The notes beneath the pieces are model-generated. The model was not told the origin of the DNA and did no database searches. It saw nothing but the letters and a program-made list of their open reading frames with translations. A stretch of 64,000 nt of DNA from Simmondsia chinensis (taxonomy: Eukaryota; Streptophyta; Magnoliopsida; Caryophyllales; Simmondsiaceae): contig JAGTTD010000002.1 in NCBI GenBank assembly GCA_018398585.1, forward strand, positions 30,992,186 to 31,056,185, written 5' to 3'. Below are positions 63,617-64,000 of the stretch, piece after piece. The position numbers and the translations under genes were made by a program. The stretch's first letter is position 1. Every line of letters begins with the position of its first letter.

Positions 63617-64000
63617 ATGTCTCCATTGACAAAGGAAAAGATAGACAAGTCCCACAAAGAATGCTTAACTTCCATGATGAAGGTGCAAGCTACAATTGAA
63701 TCATTGACCAAGTCCATAACCCAATACTTCGACAACCAAGAAAGGAAGCACGGGTGTGGGGTTGTGGAGAAGTCGGTTGAGCCAAACCTTGTTAAGCGAA
63801 CCATTGTCAAGCCAACCTTTGTGGAGCCACCCATGGGGGAGGAATCGCATAAATCAGGACCGGGGACAAAGGTAACAATGGCACCTCAAGAAGGCATTGT
63901 GATGTCCTTACTACACCAGACAAGCCATTTCTTGAAGATTTGTCTCATGATGAAGACAAACTGGTTGGGTCACCCAATGTGGGGGAAACGCATGTGCCAA
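63617..64000 (+). CDS. Element H gag N-terminus, partial
   Basis: From ATG 63617 the frame is open for 128 codons to the last base of the window: MSPLTKEKIDKSHKECLTSM, QATIESLTKSITQYFDNQER, then a repeat-like VEPNLVKRTIVKPTFVEPPM. It is also open upstream through the primer site, so the start is the first ATG rather than a proven one. The position right after LTR and primer site and the charged, coiled-coil-like start fit gag. No family motif (capsid core or knuckle) has been reached, so this is assigned by context. Confidence 0.6.
   Translation, partial: MSPLTKEKIDKSHKECLTSMMKVQATIESLTKSITQYFDNQERKHGCGVVEKSVEPNLVKRTIVKPTFVEPPMGEESHKSGPGTKVTMAPQEGIVMSLLHQTSHFLKICLMMKTNWLGHPMWGKRMCQ

Larger units (their letters stand above)
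62875..64000 (+). mobile_element. LTR retrotransposon H, 5' end (runs off the window)
   Basis: A complete 5' LTR, an exact primer site and an open gag frame. It inserted in the D LTR after CTAAC, which would be its 5-bp target duplication if CTAAC also follows its 3' LTR. The family (gypsy or copia) cannot be settled from gag alone; a TGTCAC...GTGACA LTR is common among gypsy elements. Confidence 0.75.

Noticed and set aside
1..64000. tRNA, rRNA, organelle DNA insertions, bacterial-type systems
   Set aside because: I saw none. The tRNA-like words are primer binding sites of retrotransposons.

Overview
The window is repeat-dense plant nuclear DNA, most likely from a flowering plant. Nearly everything that can be recognised is a transposable element: Ty3/gypsy and Ty1/copia LTR retrotransposons with tRNA-iMet type primer sites, L1-type LINEs whose ORF1 carries an RRM-like domain, RTE-type LINEs, and a Tat-lineage gypsy element with a second RNase H and an antisense spliced gene. 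I see no tRNA, rRNA, CRISPR array, bacterial-type operon or intact host gene. The only host-like coding sequence is a broken F-box gene, and it lies inside a retrotransposon. Letters Z, A, B, F, C, G, E, D and H are my labels for elements.

Region 1 (1-17.3 kb) is a nested stack. Gypsy element Z (8-3214, LTR pair, gag-protease only) abuts the reverse transcriptase of a minus-strand copia element A (3215-7722). The 5' LTR of A abuts the RT of a minus-strand gypsy element B (7723-13734). The 5' LTR of B abuts the integrase of a plus-strand copia element F (13735-16480). A small internally deleted copia C1 follows.

Region 2 (17.3-23 kb) holds LINEs. Copy 2 (17935-20253) has a 10-bp target duplication, an L1-type ORF1 and a 3' UTR but no ORF2. 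Two other copies, at 17.3 and 34.9 kb, also join the ORF1 end to the 3' UTR. An RTE fragment at 21221-22315 has a perfect 14-bp target duplication.

Region 3 (23.0-34.8 kb) is a Tat-lineage gypsy element G with both LTRs. It has gag, protease, RT, two RNase H domains and integrase on the plus strand. Downstream of pol are an antisense three-exon gene, eleven tandem 112-bp units and an antisense F-box pseudogene.

Region 4 (34.8-50.5 kb) starts with LINE copy 3. Copia C2 (36.25-44.4 kb) follows, with three insertions inside it: a D-type solo LTR, a Z-type solo LTR and an RTE fragment. The 3' end of C2 plus a Tork-like copia E forms one arm of a 2.5-kb inverted duplication whose other arm is at 47.9-50.45 kb.

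Region 5 (52.3-64 kb) is a minus-strand copia D with long LTRs. A solo LTR of its own family splits its gag zinc knuckle between perfect CATCC repeats, and its leader is filled with minisatellites. Its 5' LTR is cut by element H (62875 to the window end), which looks youngest: exact primer site and a gag frame open to the last base.

Almost all coding regions carry stops and frameshifts, so this is mostly decayed intergenic or heterochromatic DNA. Boundaries given to the base rest on LTR termini, primer sites or target duplications; other boundaries are approximate.
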